Shown in pieces: positions 17,956 through 27,094 of a DNA stretch of 64,000 nucleotides. A program made the position numbers and the translations under genes. Within the stretch, counting starts at the first letter, position 1, and each line of letters opens with the position of its first letter. This stretch comes from Chryseobacterium mucoviscidosis. Lineage in GTDB: Bacteria > Bacteroidota > Bacteroidia > Flavobacteriales > Weeksellaceae. The stretch covers positions 310,001 to 374,000 of the forward strand of contig NZ_MVAG01000128.1 of assembly GCF_002177115.1 (NCBI RefSeq), given 5' to 3'. The notes below the pieces were generated by a model. That model did no database searches. It was not told the origin of the DNA and saw only the letters and a list, made by a program, of their open reading frames with translations.

Positions 17956-19845
17956 TTAGTTTTTAATTTTATAGAAATCTTGAGTCACTATTTTCTCCTC
18001 TTCAGTACATTTGAAATTTTCATCATTCAAAGAAGAAAGATTAACGTAGAGCTGGTTTTTATCCAACAGTTCGCAAAGATGCTGTTTCTGTTCTTTCAGG
18101 CTTAATGCTTTAAAATCATCGATGTGCTGCTCCTGCTTTTTGAGATCCACATTATAATTAAGAAAGGATCTGGATTTCATTTCTTCCCAAATCTGAAGAA
18201 GTTCTGCTGTGTCTTCCGCAGCTTCTATTTTTTCAATAAAAGTCTGGTTGTATTTTTTTAGTTCAAGATAAATGAAGGAACCGCCACCTTGCCAGTTGAC
18301 GGATTTGGAAATGCCGCCCTGTTCTCCTTCAATAACTTTTTTCAAACGTTCTTTAGCAACCGTTTCTATATAATCCATCTGCTCAATTCCGATATATTGA
18401 CGGTTCATTTTATGAGCTGTTGATGCTGTTGTTCCGCTACCTAGATGATAATCCAGAACGATATCTTTTTCAGAAGTTGATATTTCAATAATTTTTGATA
18501 TTAATTCTTCTGGTTTAGGATAATCAAATACTTTTTCTTTGAAAATATTCTGAACTGTCTTTGCCCCTTTTCCAGAGAAAGATTCATCTATCCACGAATT
18601 GAAAACAGTTTGTTTTGTACCATCTGCCTCGTATATTTTTTCATATAGCTCTGTTCTTCCGTCTTTTTCCAATAAAACCACCAAATCATTTTCAATTGAT
18701 TTTTCTATTTTATTTTTGCTCCATCTCCAACATCCCTCTGTTCCGTCTGGAAGAATAGGAAAAATAATCTTATTTTTAAATTCAACTCCATAATATAAGT
18801 TAGGTCTATCAACTCTTCTACTATTACTCCCCCATTTTCTAATTAATTGAATCTTATAATTACCTTTTTCATCTTTAAATTTATAGTTAGATAGATCCTC
18901 GACAGTTGTTTTAAAGAGTTCCAATTCATTAATATTTCTTGAAAAGCAAACAATTGTTTCATGAATTTGAGCAATGAATTTACTATCCTGCCTTCCACCA
19001 CGACCTTTCCAAACAATATTGCTTATAAAATTTTCTCTTTTAAAAATTTCATCCATTAATATTTTTAGATATGCCTGTTCATTATCATCACATTGAACAA
19101 AAATTACCCCATCATTTCTTAACAATTCCTTTGCTATTGTTAACCTGTTCCTCATAAAAGTCAGCCAGGTAGAATGATTGAATCTATCGTTATATTTAAA
19201 CCCGTCATTCCCCGTATTGTAAGGCGGATCAATATAAATCAGCTTTACTTTACCGGCAAATTCTTTTTTCAGGGAATGAAGCGCTAAAAGATTATTTCCT
19301 TTGATAATCAGATTATCGGTAATCGTTCCGTTTTCATTACGATTGAATTCATCAAAATTATTTTCACCGTTTTGGTCAATTCTTTTGGCATTGGTTAAGA
19401 CTTTAGGATCGAACAATTCGGTAATTTCGTCCTGCGCCAATGTTTCATTGAAAAAGATTTCTTCCCTTTTATCCTCTTCCCTGCTTTGTCCGCCTTCCAG
19501 AACACAATCCTTAAAAGGCCAAACTAAGGACACTTCGTTCCTCTGCTTTAAGTATTGATTTCCAATGGTGAGTCCAACCTTATTTTTAAACTGGGTGTAG
19601 CTGTCGTTAAGATAATTTTTCTGCTCCAGAAACTGAATGAACAGAGTTTGCTTAAAGACCATAACATCTTTTACCTTAATGAAAAAATTTTCCTTCAGAT
19701 CCGGATCTTGCAGAAGCAGTTCAATTAATTCTTCATCCAGATTCTGTGCTTTGCTGAGAACGACCCATTTTTTAACTTCTCCGTTGTCGGAAACGTAATT
19801 AGGCTCCTTTTTAATTTGATTTTCAAGAGTTTGATAGAGTTTCAT
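17956..19845 (-). CDS. mod: Type III DNA methyltransferase, Mod subunit
   Basis: A 629-residue beta-class N6-adenine methyltransferase. Seen: catalytic DPPYNTGND (about residue 206), the SAM-binding DYHLGSGTTA motif (about 465) and the HKMNRQYIGIEQMDY strand after it. The region between these motifs (about 275-440) is the target recognition domain and sets the methylated sequence. That segment (roughly 18550-19060) looks more AT-rich than its surroundings, as expected for a domain exchanged by recombination. No homopolymer or tandem repeat suggesting phase variation was seen in the frame. Mod methylates alone and gives Res its specificity. Confidence 0.93.
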   Translation of the reverse strand: MKLYQTLENQIKKEPNYVSDNGEVKKWVVLSKAQNLDEELIELLLQDPDLKENFFIKVKDVMVFKQTLFIQFLEQKNYLNDSYTQFKNKVGLTIGNQYLKQRNEVSLVWPFKDCVLEGGQSREEDKREEIFFNETLAQDEITELFDPKVLTNAKRIDQNGENNFDEFNRNENGTITDNLIIKGNNLLALHSLKKEFAGKVKLIYIDPPYNTGNDGFKYNDRFNHSTWLTFMRNRLTIAKELLRNDGVIFVQCDDNEQAYLKILMDEIFKRENFISNIVWKGRGGRQDSKFIAQIHETIVCFSRNINELELFKTTVEDLSNYKFKDEKGNYKIQLIRKWGSNSRRVDRPNLYYGVEFKNKIIFPILPDGTEGCWRWSKNKIEKSIENDLVVLLEKDGRTELYEKIYEADGTKQTVFNSWIDESFSGKGAKTVQNIFKEKVFDYPKPEELISKIIEISTSEKDIVLDYHLGSGTTASTAHKMNRQYIGIEQMDYIETVAKERLKKVIEGEQGGISKSVNWQGGGSFIYLELKKYNQTFIEKIEAAEDTAELLQIWEEMKSRSFLNYNVDLKKQEQHIDDFKALSLKEQKQHLCELLDKNQLYVNLSSLNDENFKCTEEEKIVTQDFYKIKN

Positions 19846-19864
19846 GGTGATTAATTTATTGAGC

Positions 19865-19872
19865 CAAATTTA
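19865..19872 (-). promoter_or_regulatory. -7 element (TAAATTTG) of mod-res
   Basis: A TAnnTTTG box on the minus strand, 20 bases before the mod ATG. No TTG at -33 spacing. Confidence 0.45.
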
Positions 19873-20033
19873 TCATCTACTTAAGCTTCCACATTACGGA
19901 TTTCCGTAATTCCAATAAGTTTGAAATATCATTTTAAGCTTCTGAATTTTCTCCACATCTTTTATTATTGAGAAAAATATCCTAAAATATCAAACCATCA
20001 TCAAACAGCAATATTCTTCATCCGCGAAATAAC

Positions 20034-20041
20034 TATCTTTG
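20034..20041 (+). promoter_or_regulatory. -7 element (TATCTTTG) of the helicase gene
   Basis: An exact box whose last base is only 5 nt before the A of the helicase ATG at 20046. Transcription would start at or next to the start codon, giving a leaderless mRNA. The -33 element is not evident. Confidence 0.55.
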
Positions 20042-20045
20042 CACC

Positions 20046-21353
20046 ATGGAATTAGAATCTATCTACGAAAAACTGCAGATTCAGGACATGAATCAGATGC
20101 AGAAATCTACATACAAAGCGACAGAAAACAATCAGGATGTTGTTCTGCTCTCTCCTACCGGTTCGGGAAAAACACTGGCTTTTTTGTTTCCTGTACTGCG
20201 AAATTTAAAGAAAAACAGTTCAGGAATTCAGGCTCTTATTCTGGTTCCGGCGCGAGAGCTGGCTTTACAGATCGAGCAGGTTTTTAAAGCGATGGGAACC
20301 GATTTTAAAGTTTCCGTATGTTATGGCGGTCACGACAAAAAAATTGAGGTAAATAACCTGATTGAAGCTCCGGCTGTATTAATCGGAACACCGGGAAGAG
20401 TGGTTTATCATCTGAGAAATAATAATTTTGATCCGAAAACCATCCAAACTCTGGTTTTGGATGAGTTTGATAAGGCGCTTGAACTTGGCTTTCATGATGA
20501 TATGGAATTTATTTCCAATTCATTGAAGGGTTTGTCTCAGAGAATTTTAACTTCCGCAACGGCAATGGACGAAATTCCTGCATTTACCGGACTAAAAGAC
20601 GAGAAAATCATTAACTTTCTAAAATTAAGCGAGGCGAAACCCGACATTCAGTTTAAAAAAGTAATGACTACGCCGGAAGAAAAGCTGGATGCTTTATTCA
20701 ATTTAATCTGTAAAATCGGGAACAAAAGAACTTTAATTTTCTGCAATCACAGAGAAGCGGTTGACCGGATTTCCGAGCTTCTCCGCCAGAAAGGAATCGA
20801 CAGAGAAACCTTCCACGGAGGAATGGAACAGGATGAAAGAGAACGCGCCCTGCTGAAATTCAGAAACGATTCCGCAAGAATTTTAATTACCACTGATCTG
20901 GCTGCAAGAGGGTTAGATGTTCCGGAAGTAGAATCCATCGTTCATTATCAGTTACCGCCGAAAGAGGATGCTTTTATCCACAGAAACGGTCGTACAGCAA
21001 GAATGAACGCGAAAGGTTTTGCGTATCTTATTATGACGGAAGATGAAAATTTCCCTTTCATTAAAAGCAATACGCCGGAAGACAACGTTGCCGGATTTAC
21101 CAAAGTTCCGGAAAAAACGCCTTTCCAGACCGTGTACATCAGTGCTGGAAAAAAAGACAAAGTGAATAAAGTGGATATTGTTGGTTATCTGCTGAAAAAA
21201 GGAGAACTCCAGAAAGAAGATGTCGGCTTGATCGAAGTAAAAGACACAACTTCTTATGTTGCTGTATCGAGAAATAAAGTGAATGCGCTGCTGAAAAAAC
21301 TTGCCAATGAAAAACTAAAGGGCAAGAAAGTGAAAATGGAAGTGGCGTATTAA
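20046..21353 (+). CDS. DEAD-box RNA helicase, DbpA-like
   Basis: A 435-residue ATP-dependent RNA helicase. Seen in order: Q-motif region, Walker A SPTGSGKT, PARELA, GTPGRV, motif II LDEFDKALELGF, SAT, DLAARGLDVPEV and motif VI HRNGRTARMNAKG. The C-terminal about 75 residues (KVDIVGYLLKKGELQKEDVG and on) resemble the DbpA RNA-binding domain that targets 23S rRNA, so a role in 50S assembly is likely. Two motifs are unusual: DEFD in place of DEAD, and HRNGRTAR in place of HRIGRTGR. Start is the ATG at 20046; an alternative frame at 20039 is a shadow. Confidence 0.9.
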   Translation: MELESIYEKLQIQDMNQMQKSTYKATENNQDVVLLSPTGSGKTLAFLFPVLRNLKKNSSGIQALILVPARELALQIEQVFKAMGTDFKVSVCYGGHDKKIEVNNLIEAPAVLIGTPGRVVYHLRNNNFDPKTIQTLVLDEFDKALELGFHDDMEFISNSLKGLSQRILTSATAMDEIPAFTGLKDEKIINFLKLSEAKPDIQFKKVMTTPEEKLDALFNLICKIGNKRTLIFCNHREAVDRISELLRQKGIDRETFHGGMEQDERERALLKFRNDSARILITTDLAARGLDVPEVESIVHYQLPPKEDAFIHRNGRTARMNAKGFAYLIMTEDENFPFIKSNTPEDNVAGFTKVPEKTPFQTVYISAGKKDKVNKVDIVGYLLKKGELQKEDVGLIEVKDTTSYVAVSRNKVNALLKKLANEKLKGKKVKMEVAY

Positions 21354-21436
21354 GATTGAGGTTAAGGCTAAGGTTTAGATAAGCGTTATGTTTTAATCTC
21401 AGCCTTAATCTTAATCTAAATCTTAACCTCAACCTT
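21354..21436. repeat. Imperfect inverted repeat of (TTAAGG)-like units
   Basis: The left arm (from about 21356, TTGAGGTTAAG then TTTAGAT) pairs imperfectly with the right arm (ATCTAAATCTTAACCTCAA, ending about 21433). It lies between convergent genes and may act as a weak bidirectional terminator. The sequence is built from short degenerate TAAGGT-type units. Confidence 0.5.
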
Positions 21437-21440
21437 AAAT

Positions 21441-22334
21441 TTATCTCACTCCTCTTACTCGTGTCGGTAAAGTATAAACAGATTTTGAAGCAGTGATGAA
21501 CAGAACTTCGTTATTTTTCCCTCCGAAAGTCACGTTGGAAGTCCAGTCTTCTTCGATGGGAATATGATAAATCTTCTTCCCTTCTCTGTTGAATACATGA
21601 ACTCCTTTTCCTGTCAAATAAAGATTTCCATGTTTGTCTAACGTCATTCCGTCGGAACCCATTTCACAGAAAAGTTTTTTCTCGGATAATTTTCCTTCGC
21701 CCAAAATATCATAAACATATGTTTTTCCGGCATCAATATCCGAAACATACAATTTTCTGAATTTTTCGCTTCCTACCACTCCATTCGGCTGTGTAAAGGT
21801 TTCAAGTTTGGAAATCTGTCCGTCTTTATTTCTGTAGTATAAACTTTTATGCGGAGTTTCCTGCTTAAAATTCACCCAGTAATCTCTTACATAAAGAGGA
21901 TCGGTAAAATACATTCCGCCAAACTCGTCATTCCAGACATCATTCGGTCCGTTCAGTCTTTTGCCTTCAAAACCTTTCAGCAGAACCTGTACTTTTTTAT
22001 CTTTTGAAATTTTCCAGATTTCACCCTGATCATCGGAGCAGGTGATTAAATTATCATCTTTATCGAAATGTGTTCCGTTGGCTCTTCCTGTTTTATTCAT
22101 GAACTCAATCACTTTATTGGTTTTCCAGTCCCAATAATAAATTTTATCATTCGGCTGATCAGTGAAGTACACATTTCCTTCTTTATCCGAGGATGGACCT
22201 TCCGTAAAACTGAACTGATCCGAAACTTTTTCGGGCTTTACATCTTCATAAAACATTTTAGTGGTATTTACTGATTGACAGCTATATACTGCTAAAATCA
22301 AACCAAGCGAGCCGGTTTTTAAAATATTTTTCAT
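21441..22334 (-). CDS. SMP-30/gluconolactonase-like lipoprotein
   Basis: A 297-residue six-bladed beta-propeller of the SMP-30/Gnl/LRE family. Seen: lipoprotein signal with the cysteine in LAVYSC; the metal-binding glutamate in FSFTEGPSSDKEGNVYFTD; and repeated blade motifs (DKDDNLITCSDD, RLNGPNDVWNDEFGGMYFTD, GSDGMTLDKHGNLYLT). The family hydrolyses lactones such as glucono-1,5-lactone using Ca or Zn. Placement in the envelope suggests periplasmic sugar-acid metabolism. The frame allows an earlier ATG at 22343; the one at 22334 (MKNILKTGSLG) gives a cleaner signal peptide. Confidence 0.85.
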   Translation of the reverse strand: MKNILKTGSLGLILAVYSCQSVNTTKMFYEDVKPEKVSDQFSFTEGPSSDKEGNVYFTDQPNDKIYYWDWKTNKVIEFMNKTGRANGTHFDKDDNLITCSDDQGEIWKISKDKKVQVLLKGFEGKRLNGPNDVWNDEFGGMYFTDPLYVRDYWVNFKQETPHKSLYYRNKDGQISKLETFTQPNGVVGSEKFRKLYVSDIDAGKTYVYDILGEGKLSEKKLFCEMGSDGMTLDKHGNLYLTGKGVHVFNREGKKIYHIPIEEDWTSNVTFGGKNNEVLFITASKSVYTLPTRVRGVR

Positions 22335-22595
22335 TCCGCACAATTTAAAGTCAGCAATTTACGATATGCAGAACAAGATCCAAAGTTTATTTTCTCTTTT
22401 TGATCAAATAAAAACGAAACCTAAAATGTCCGAATTGTACTATTTCAGAAGCAGATCATATTAGTTCCGGAAACAATTATTGCAGAGCTTTGCATCAGTG
22501 AAAAACACTACAGGATTCAAGTAAAAAATATTTGAAATGAGCATTTAACAGGGTTTAAATGTTTCTCACCCGAATTTTCAGATAATACCGAAACG

Positions 22596-24038
22596 ATGAA
22601 CACACAAAACAGCAATTTTCAGGCTCTGGAACTTTATGAGGAAAGCTTCCGGAATTCCGTAGGAACAATGGACGAAACCGGAAGAAGAAAATGGGTCTAT
22701 CCCAGAAAACCCAAAGGAAAATTCACCAACTACAGAGATTATGTAACTTATTTGCTTTTAGCAGTATTTTTCACTTTACCTTTTGTGAAAATCAACCATA
22801 ATCCTTTTCTTTTATTTAATGTTATCGACAGAAAATTTTTTATTTTCGGACAGCCGTTTTATCTGCAGGATTTTTTCATTTTAGCACTTGGAGCCGTCAC
22901 TTCCGTTATTTTTGTGATGCTTTTCACCGTTGTTTTCGGAAGGATTTTCTGTGGCTGGCTTTGTCCGCAGACCATTTTTATGGAAGGGGTTTTTCGGAAA
23001 ATAGAATACTGGATCGAGGGCGACCGTAATAAACAGATGAAGCTGGACCGACAGGAATGGAACAGCGAAAAAATAAGAAAAAGGCTCACCAAATGGTCTG
23101 TTTACGCCGTTCTTTCTGTGGTGATTACGAATTTCATGTTCATGTATATTGTTGGTTATGAAGAAGTTTTCAGAATCATCACCGAAGGTCCCGCAGAAAA
23201 TCCGCTGAAGTTTCTTGCGATGATCTGTTTCACTGCGGTTTTCTATTTTGTTTTTTCGTGGCTGAGAGAGCAGGTTTGTACTTTGGTTTGTCCGTACGGA
23301 AGATTGCAGGGCGTTCTGATCGATAAACAGACCATCAACGTTTATTATGATTTTAAAAGAGGTGAAAACCGCTCCAAATGGAAAAAAGACGAAGACCGAA
23401 AAGCCTTCGGAAAAGGAGATTGTATAGACTGTAATCAATGTGTTGTTGTCTGTCCTACAGGAATTGACATCCGAAACGGACAGCAACTGGAATGCGTAAA
23501 CTGCACCGCCTGTATTGATGTGTGTGACGAAATTATGGTAAAAGTAGGTCTTCCGAAAGGGCTGATCCGTTATGCCACAGAAGCGGAAATTGAAAATCAG
23601 GAAAAATTCAAATTTACCGGAAGAATGAAGGCAACAACGGTGATTTTAGGTTTACTGATCGGATTTTTAGGATTTCTGATGTATGACAGAGGTTCCATGG
23701 AAGCGAAATTCATAAAACCGGCAGGATCAACATTTTTCATTAAAAACGGAAAAATTACAAATACTTTTATTTATACGCTTTTAAACAAATCCAACGAAAA
23801 GAAAACACTCACCATAAAAGTCTTGAATCCTAAGAATGCGGAAATCAATTTCTTTGGCAATGAAAAAATTATATTGAAAGGGGATCAGATCTTAAAAGGA
23901 AATATCAATATTTCTTTCCCTGAAAAAGAGATCCGGTTTTCGAAACAGAATATGACGATTGGCGTTTTTGACGAAAAAGGAAATCTCGTAGATTCTTTCG
24001 ACACGGTATTTGAAGGACCTTTTCAATTGGTATTGTAG
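22596..24038 (+). CDS. ccoG: Cytochrome c oxidase accessory protein CcoG
   Basis: A 480-residue polyferredoxin-like membrane protein (RdxA/FixG family) involved in copper handling for cbb3 oxidase assembly. Seen: several membrane spans; cysteine motifs CGWLCPQT and CTLVCPYGRLQ in loops; two 4Fe-4S ferredoxin motifs (CIDCNQCVVVCP and CVNCTACIDVC); a further span near residue 350; and a C-terminal Ig-like FixG domain. It is usually next to ccoNOP and ccoIS, but here it is alone between a lactonase-like gene and an AraC regulator. Start is the ATG at 22596 (MNTQNSNFQALELYEESFRN). The 251 bases upstream contain no other gene. Confidence 0.93.
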   Translation: MNTQNSNFQALELYEESFRNSVGTMDETGRRKWVYPRKPKGKFTNYRDYVTYLLLAVFFTLPFVKINHNPFLLFNVIDRKFFIFGQPFYLQDFFILALGAVTSVIFVMLFTVVFGRIFCGWLCPQTIFMEGVFRKIEYWIEGDRNKQMKLDRQEWNSEKIRKRLTKWSVYAVLSVVITNFMFMYIVGYEEVFRIITEGPAENPLKFLAMICFTAVFYFVFSWLREQVCTLVCPYGRLQGVLIDKQTINVYYDFKRGENRSKWKKDEDRKAFGKGDCIDCNQCVVVCPTGIDIRNGQQLECVNCTACIDVCDEIMVKVGLPKGLIRYATEAEIENQEKFKFTGRMKATTVILGLLIGFLGFLMYDRGSMEAKFIKPAGSTFFIKNGKITNTFIYTLLNKSNEKKTLTIKVLNPKNAEINFFGNEKIILKGDQILKGNINISFPEKEIRFSKQNMTIGVFDEKGNLVDSFDTVFEGPFQLVL

Positions 24039-24043
24039 GTATT

Positions 24044-24070
24044 GAGTTTGAGAGTTTGAGAGTTTGAGAG
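24044..24070. repeat. Octamer tandem repeat (GAGTTTGA)
   Basis: Three full copies and a partial fourth of an 8-bp unit directly after the ccoG stop. Confidence 0.85.
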
Positions 24071-24122
24071 AAGATTTTGGAGTTAAAATTCACAACGAAA
24101 AACGGACAATCATCAACAAAAA

Positions 24123-25004
24123 TTAAGCTTTATATTTTTTAATAAATTGCGTGGGAGTCATGCCAGAAGTTTTCCGGAAGACTCTCACAAAATAGGAATA
24201 TTCTTCGAAACCAAGGCGAAAGGCAATTTCTGTAAGGCTTTCATCAAGATACATAAGCATTCTTTTGGCTTCCAGAATTATCCTTTCTGTAATAACGTCA
24301 GTCGCTGTTTTCTGAACGACCGTTCTGGTAATTCTGTTTAAATGTTTGGATGAAATTTCCAATAAAGAAGCATAGAAAGCAACGGATTTTTCTTTTGCAA
24401 AATACTCTTCAATAAGATTTTCAAACTGCTGATAATGTTTAAAGTAAGAAATATTAACCTCAGAATTTTCTTTTCCCAGCTCTTTTGAAAAAGCTCTTGT
24501 TGCGTGGATAAAAATCTGTGACATCAGTGAAAGGATAAAACCATTTTTCATCACGTTTTGAAGATGATATTCTTTTTCTAATACTGCAAAAAGGTGATTA
24601 TTTTCACTTAGTTCCGTTTCAGTAAGCTGCAATTTTCTGGGGAAATTAACCGATCCGAAAAAGGGAAAACTTCTGAGCTTCTGATTGACGTAATGCATTT
24701 CGTAAAAATCCTGTGAGCAGAAAAAAATATATCCGTCGATATCCTCAGAGAGTTCCCAACTGTGAATCTGTCCCGGAGACATAAAAAATAAGCTTCCTGC
24801 CGAAACGTCATATCTTTGAAAATCGATTTCATGCGTTCCGCTTCCTTTGGTAAAGAGAATTGTGGCATAAAAATCATGACGGTGCGGTTTTTCAATATGC
24901 CTGTGTCCCAAAACCAGATGTTCTTTCATTCGGTTAAAATAAAAATCCGAAGTGTTTTTACCCGGTTGAAAAAGATTGATATGCAGAACAGAGATAGAGT
25001 TCAA
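24123..25004 (-). CDS. AraC-family transcriptional regulator
   Basis: A 293-residue regulator. The N-terminal cupin-like sensor (about 25-110) has HIEKPHRHDFYATILFTKG and the SAGSLFFMSPGQIHSWEL strand typical of AraC ligand domains. The C-terminal about 100 residues hold the double helix-turn-helix, ending in LTEIAFRLGFEEYSYFVRVFRK and MTPTQFIKKY. Ligand and target are unknown. It converges on ccoG and diverges from the MerR-like gene, so neither is clearly its operon partner. Autoregulation would be normal for the family. Confidence 0.9.
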   Translation of the reverse strand: MNSISVLHINLFQPGKNTSDFYFNRMKEHLVLGHRHIEKPHRHDFYATILFTKGSGTHEIDFQRYDVSAGSLFFMSPGQIHSWELSEDIDGYIFFCSQDFYEMHYVNQKLRSFPFFGSVNFPRKLQLTETELSENNHLFAVLEKEYHLQNVMKNGFILSLMSQIFIHATRAFSKELGKENSEVNISYFKHYQQFENLIEEYFAKEKSVAFYASLLEISSKHLNRITRTVVQKTATDVITERIILEAKRMLMYLDESLTEIAFRLGFEEYSYFVRVFRKTSGMTPTQFIKKYKA

Positions 25005-25120
25005 TTTTTTAGAAATTTTTATCCTTCAAAAATAACAAAAACAATAAAACTTCCTGTACTATAAAAATGACTTTTATCCCCTGATTTACAAAGTAAAAAA
25101 AGAACTTTTGGCTTCTGAAT

Positions 25121-25152
25121 TTGCTGTGGGATTTAAAAAATTTTTATCTTTG
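25121..25152 (+). promoter_or_regulatory. Promoter of the MerR-like gene
   Basis: TTG (25121-25123), 21-nt spacer, TATCTTTG (25145-25152), followed 18 bases later by the ATG. A full match to the Bacteroidota consensus. Confidence 0.75.
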
Positions 25153-25170
25153 ACCATTACGATTCTAAAA

Positions 25171-25515
25171 ATGAAGATAAATTTACCTGATAAACTGTAT
25201 TATTCAATAGGAGAAGTAGCGAAAGCTTTTGATGTAAATACTTCATTAATACGTTATTGGGAACAGGAATTCCCTATCATTAAGCCTAAAAAGAACAAAA
25301 AAGGCAACCGGTATTTCACTCCGGAAGACATCAAAAATCTTCAGATCATTTATCATCTCGTAAAAGAAAAGGGCTACACTTTGGACGGTGCCAAAATCGC
25401 TTTAACCACCAACAGCAAGATCTCCGAAACCATTACCATCATCGACAGGCTGGAATTTGTGAAGGCTGAACTGCTGAAACTGAAGGAGTCTTTGGCGGAA
25501 AGGGATGAGGAATAA
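25171..25515 (+). CDS. MerR-family transcriptional regulator
   Basis: A 114-residue protein with one N-terminal MerR helix-turn-helix (YYSIGEVAKAFDVNTSLIRY then WEQEFP) and wing (KKGNRYFTPEDIKNL), then a coiled-coil dimer helix. There is no C-terminal effector domain and no cysteines for metal sensing, so it is a minimal MerR. Such proteins are common in Bacteroidota near housekeeping genes, and the ligand is unknown. A TTG start at 25108 is possible, but it lies inside the promoter; the ATG at 25171 follows the promoter and matches the fold start. Confidence 0.88.
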   Translation: MKINLPDKLYYSIGEVAKAFDVNTSLIRYWEQEFPIIKPKKNKKGNRYFTPEDIKNLQIIYHLVKEKGYTLDGAKIALTTNSKISETITIIDRLEFVKAELLKLKESLAERDEE

Positions 25516-25538
25516 TTGAATTTTAAAATTACAATAAA

Positions 25539-25557
25539 AGCTACTTTATGAGTAGCT
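25539..25557 (+). terminator. Hairpin terminator after the MerR-like gene
   Basis: A 7-bp stem AGCTACT/AGTAGCT (25539-25545 with 25551-25557), followed by CATTATTTATTTT. Confidence 0.55.
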
Positions 25558-25709
25558 CATTATTTATTTTGAAATATCATTTTTTTGGAGATAAGCTCCA
25601 AACTTGTCCTGATGATATTTCACAACCATTAAAAAGTGATTATCAAAAAATAAAGATATTCAATAGTTTGTAATAATTATAAAAGCTCACATTTATAAAT
25701 TCAGTTAAA

Positions 25710-26873
25710 TTATTTGGGTAAGCCGGGAGGAACCAATCTTTGAGTTCTTGTACTCAGGGTAGCTAGAAATGCTTCTATCTGACTTATTTCTTTCTCGGTT
25801 AAATGTAAAGGTTTCAGCATCGCCGATTTTTTCGAAACCAACTGTACTCCATTGTGTACAGTTGCTCTTTTTTTAGGCGGCTCCGGATTTCCTCCATTGT
25901 AAAATGTCAATACATCTCTTAAAGTACCAAAAGCTCCGTTATGCATCCAGGGACCTGTTCTGGTGATCTCCCGCAAAGTAGGCACTCTGAATTTCCCTGC
26001 ATCCGAAGGATCACCGGTTACTTTATATCTTCCCAAATCTTCCTGTCTGGATCCCAGAAGACCGGTTCCGTCATTCTCAAACTGATTATTGGAAAAATAT
26101 CCTGAATTATGACAGTTCATGCATTGTCCTTTTGTCCTGAAAAGATGCATTCCGGCAACCTCGTCATCTGTAAATGCATCTGACTGACCATCAATGAATT
26201 TATCAAATTTTGTCTGAGGGCTCATTAATGTTCTCTCAAAAGTAGCTATTGCCATTGCAATCTTTTCTTTTGTAACGGTTTTGGTACCGAATGCTCTTTC
26301 AAAAAGCGATTCATATCCTTTAATTTTTGCAATCTTGTCTGTTGCAATATCAATATGCTCATTCATTTCTTTATGATCCTGTATGGGCATCTGAGACTGC
26401 TGTTCTATGCTTTCAGCTCTTCCGTCCCAGAATAATGATTTCGCAAATGCGATGTTCATAATGGTCATAGCGTTTCTGGTTCCCAACTGTCGGTCATGGC
26501 CAAAAGACTGTGTTTTGTTATCCGTCCATCCCAGTTCCGGATCATGACAGGAAGCACAGGCAATCTGGTTGGAACCGGAAAGTCTGGGATCATAAAAAAG
26601 TGTTTTTCCGAGGAGGACTTTTTCTTTAGAATAGGGATTATTTTCAGGAAACTTAACTTTGGGAAGGTGCCCGATTTCTGAAAAATGAGGAACAGCAAGT
26701 TCGTTAAGCTCGGGCTTCGGCCACAAAGAAGGATCTCCGGAGGAATACAGCTTTCTGATTTTGCTGATAAATGACTGATCCTGAGAAATATCTTTATGTA
26801 GCGTGGTTTTACAATTATTAAGTAAGAAAATACTTACACATACAATTAATGTCCAACTCAATGCATTCTTCAT
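25710..26873 (-). CDS. Di-heme cytochrome c peroxidase (CCP/MauG family) lipoprotein
   Basis: A 387-residue envelope protein with a lipoprotein signal (cysteine in FLLNNC). Two c-type heme sites are visible: CASCHD (about residue 105) and CMNCHN (about 254). Between them and after are family segments such as RNAMTIMNIAFAKSLFWDGRAE, PTLREITRTGPWMHNGAF and TEKEISQIEAFLATL. Bacterial CCPs reduce hydrogen peroxide using electrons from small cytochromes; MauG relatives oxidise protein side chains instead. Which applies here is not decided by sequence alone. A TAnnTTTG-like box lies at 26893-26900. It is downstream of a SusC/SusD pair, but separated by 544 bases. Confidence 0.9.
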   Translation of the reverse strand: MKNALSWTLIVCVSIFLLNNCKTTLHKDISQDQSFISKIRKLYSSGDPSLWPKPELNELAVPHFSEIGHLPKVKFPENNPYSKEKVLLGKTLFYDPRLSGSNQIACASCHDPELGWTDNKTQSFGHDRQLGTRNAMTIMNIAFAKSLFWDGRAESIEQQSQMPIQDHKEMNEHIDIATDKIAKIKGYESLFERAFGTKTVTKEKIAMAIATFERTLMSPQTKFDKFIDGQSDAFTDDEVAGMHLFRTKGQCMNCHNSGYFSNNQFENDGTGLLGSRQEDLGRYKVTGDPSDAGKFRVPTLREITRTGPWMHNGAFGTLRDVLTFYNGGNPEPPKKRATVHNGVQLVSKKSAMLKPLHLTEKEISQIEAFLATLSTRTQRLVPPGLPK

Positions 26874-26892
26874 TTTTCCTGATAATTTTAAG

Positions 26893-26900
26893 CAAAATTA
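26893..26900 (-). promoter_or_regulatory. -7 element (TAATTTTG) of the peroxidase gene
   Basis: A TAnnTTTG match on the minus strand 20 bases before the ATG. It suggests the peroxidase is transcribed apart from SusC/SusD. Confidence 0.4.
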
Positions 26901-27094
26901 ATGATTATAAACGGTGATATTTCCACCTTAAGTTTAATTTTGCGTAGGTAATTTTTAATAATATAAATCTTTTTAGATTTTTAATTTTAATTTTAAAAGC
27001 AGTTCTTTCCTGAATAAATAACGTTTAAAGTAACATTGAAAATTGATGAATTAAAATATTTCTTCTGTTTATTTTTATTAAAAGTCTGCTTAGC

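Noticed and set aside
22881..23486. Open frame of 201 codons on the minus strand inside ccoG
   Set aside because: Long, but fully antisense to ccoG and His/Phe/Asn-rich in the way of a shadow frame; no start context.
24044..24070. CRISPR-like short repeats
   Set aside because: The units are 8 bp with no spacers, and there are no cas genes; this is a simple tandem repeat.
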